A stretch of DNA of 14,666 bases from an uncultured Armatimonadota bacterium (GTDB lineage Bacteria > Armatimonadota > Armatimonadia > Armatimonadales > Armatimonadaceae), in NCBI GenBank assembly GCA_903924445.1, contig CAIYBQ010000168.1:1-14666 (forward strand). The letters are read 5' to 3'. The translations under genes were made by a program, and so were the position numbers. The notes under the pieces were generated by a model, which saw only the letters and a program-made list of their open reading frames with translations, had not been told where the DNA came from and made no database searches. Positions 14,040-14,666 of this stretch are shown in pieces (positions within the stretch are counted from its first letter, which is position 1; each line of letters begins with the position of its first letter).

Positions 14040-14666
14040 ATGTCTATGCAGGCACAGGAATCACAACCGCGACAACAGGAACCGACATACAAGCAATGTG
14101 TTGGCTGTCGCTACCATGTCACAGAAACGGACACCGTGTGCCCGAATTGTGGTGTTCCTGAACCCATGTCATCGCTGTCTGGTATGGCCGGGATGTTTAA
14201 CCTTGGCCCTGAGATGAACGACGCAACAAGGGCCATGATTGGAGCGTTTATTGGCGCCGTTCTCGGAGCGCTTCTGATGCAGGGCGTCGGAGTTGCCGTT
14301 GGCGTGGCAGTTGGCGTCTCCCTAGGAATCCTCCTCGGTGCAGATCGTGGTCAGCAACCTACGGCGGCGAAAACAAAAGCTGTTGTCTCGCTTCGGGAAA
14401 TCGAGCGGCGCATCGGTGAACGCCTTGTCGAGCTACGTAACCGTGAGCGCCGATTGGCTGAGACACGAGCGCAGTGGGAACGCCGGGCATCCACGGGTGC
14501 GGGCAGGGATGCAGCATGGGACCGCATTTACCAGCAGCTCCTCCAGGCCGGGGATGCACTGGCTAGGCAACGCGACCGTTACCACGTAAAGCTTTGGGAG
14601 GTTACGCTCATCCGCTGGCAGAATCGCTTAGATCCGCTTGTCGTCGATTGGAACCGTTTGACACAC
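14040..14666 (+). CDS. zinc-ribbon, glycine-rich membrane and coiled-coil protein (3' truncated by window edge)
   Basis: The frame is open from ATG 14040 to the right edge, 209 codons without a stop. A glutamine-rich N-terminus leads to a zinc ribbon with Cys20, Cys23, Cys34 and Cys37 (QCVGCRYHV and VCPNCGVPE). Next is a glycine/alanine/valine-rich hydrophobic segment at about 64-98 (GAFIGAVLGALLMQGVGVAV and on), likely two membrane helices or a glycine-zipper hairpin. From about 108 an arginine- and glutamate-rich helical stretch begins (IERRIGERLVELRNRERRL), probably coiled coil. ATG 14046 is an alternative start. No SD is visible; the bases before the start are AT-rich. This layout suggests a membrane protein with cytoplasmic zinc and coiled-coil parts. 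I do not recognise the family, and the C-terminus is missing. Confidence 0.7.
   Translation, partial: MSMQAQESQPRQQEPTYKQCVGCRYHVTETDTVCPNCGVPEPMSSLSGMAGMFNLGPEMNDATRAMIGAFIGAVLGALLMQGVGVAVGVAVGVSLGILLGADRGQQPTAAKTKAVVSLREIERRIGERLVELRNRERRLAETRAQWERRASTGAGRDAAWDRIYQQLLQAGDALARQRDRYHVKLWEVTLIRWQNRLDPLVVDWNRLTH

Overview
The window reads as ordinary chromosomal DNA from a free-living bacterium with many SD-led, tightly packed genes. There are no tRNA or rRNA genes, CRISPR arrays, insertion sequences or phage genes. GTG starts are common. A lipoprotein, a signal-peptide MsrB and a short beta-rich exported protein suggest an envelope of Gram-negative type. The gene mix (bacterial inositol oxygenase, TMEM14 protein, ANTAR two-component pair, M28 lipoprotein) would fit a deep-branching phylum such as Armatimonadota, but that placement is a guess.

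Layout. Positions 3-407 hold the 3' end of an unrecognised gene. Next comes the plus-strand cluster metK / TMEM14-family gene / mgsA (438-2307), with stop and start codons overlapping. A small single-pass membrane protein (2388-2591, minus) faces it. A myo-inositol oxygenase gene (2667-3536) stands alone and is followed by a decayed partial tandem copy of its own 3' end. A second plus-strand cluster runs from 3783 to 6761: prfB with its +1 programmed frameshift, a stand-alone 5'-nucleotidase C-terminal-like domain, an M28 lipoprotein and a YCII-family protein.

On the minus strand (6823-9136) lies a soluble GAF-GAF-HisKA_2 histidine kinase and its REC-ANTAR response regulator. This pair usually controls transcription antitermination through RNA binding. 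Divergent from it, sharing the promoter region, is the most striking gene of the window (9280-10512). It encodes a polytopic membrane protein with the three presenilin signatures in order (FD followed by GPVRALLET, GPAD, PAL) and a C-terminal PDZ domain. It looks like a bacterial GxGD intramembrane aspartyl protease fused to PDZ. A DCC-family thiol oxidoreductase (10516-10950) follows it closely.

The right part holds ilvD (11126-12802) behind a terminator-like hairpin that may act as an attenuator. It also holds a convergent exported MsrB (12833-13378), with the ilvD terminator lying over the msrB 3' end, a small exported beta-rich protein (13481-13990), and a zinc-ribbon/glycine-rich transmembrane/coiled-coil protein cut by the right edge (14040-14666). 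The genes serve methyl-donor supply, methylglyoxal metabolism, branched-chain amino acid synthesis, translation termination, signalling and envelope functions. No single pathway unites them.
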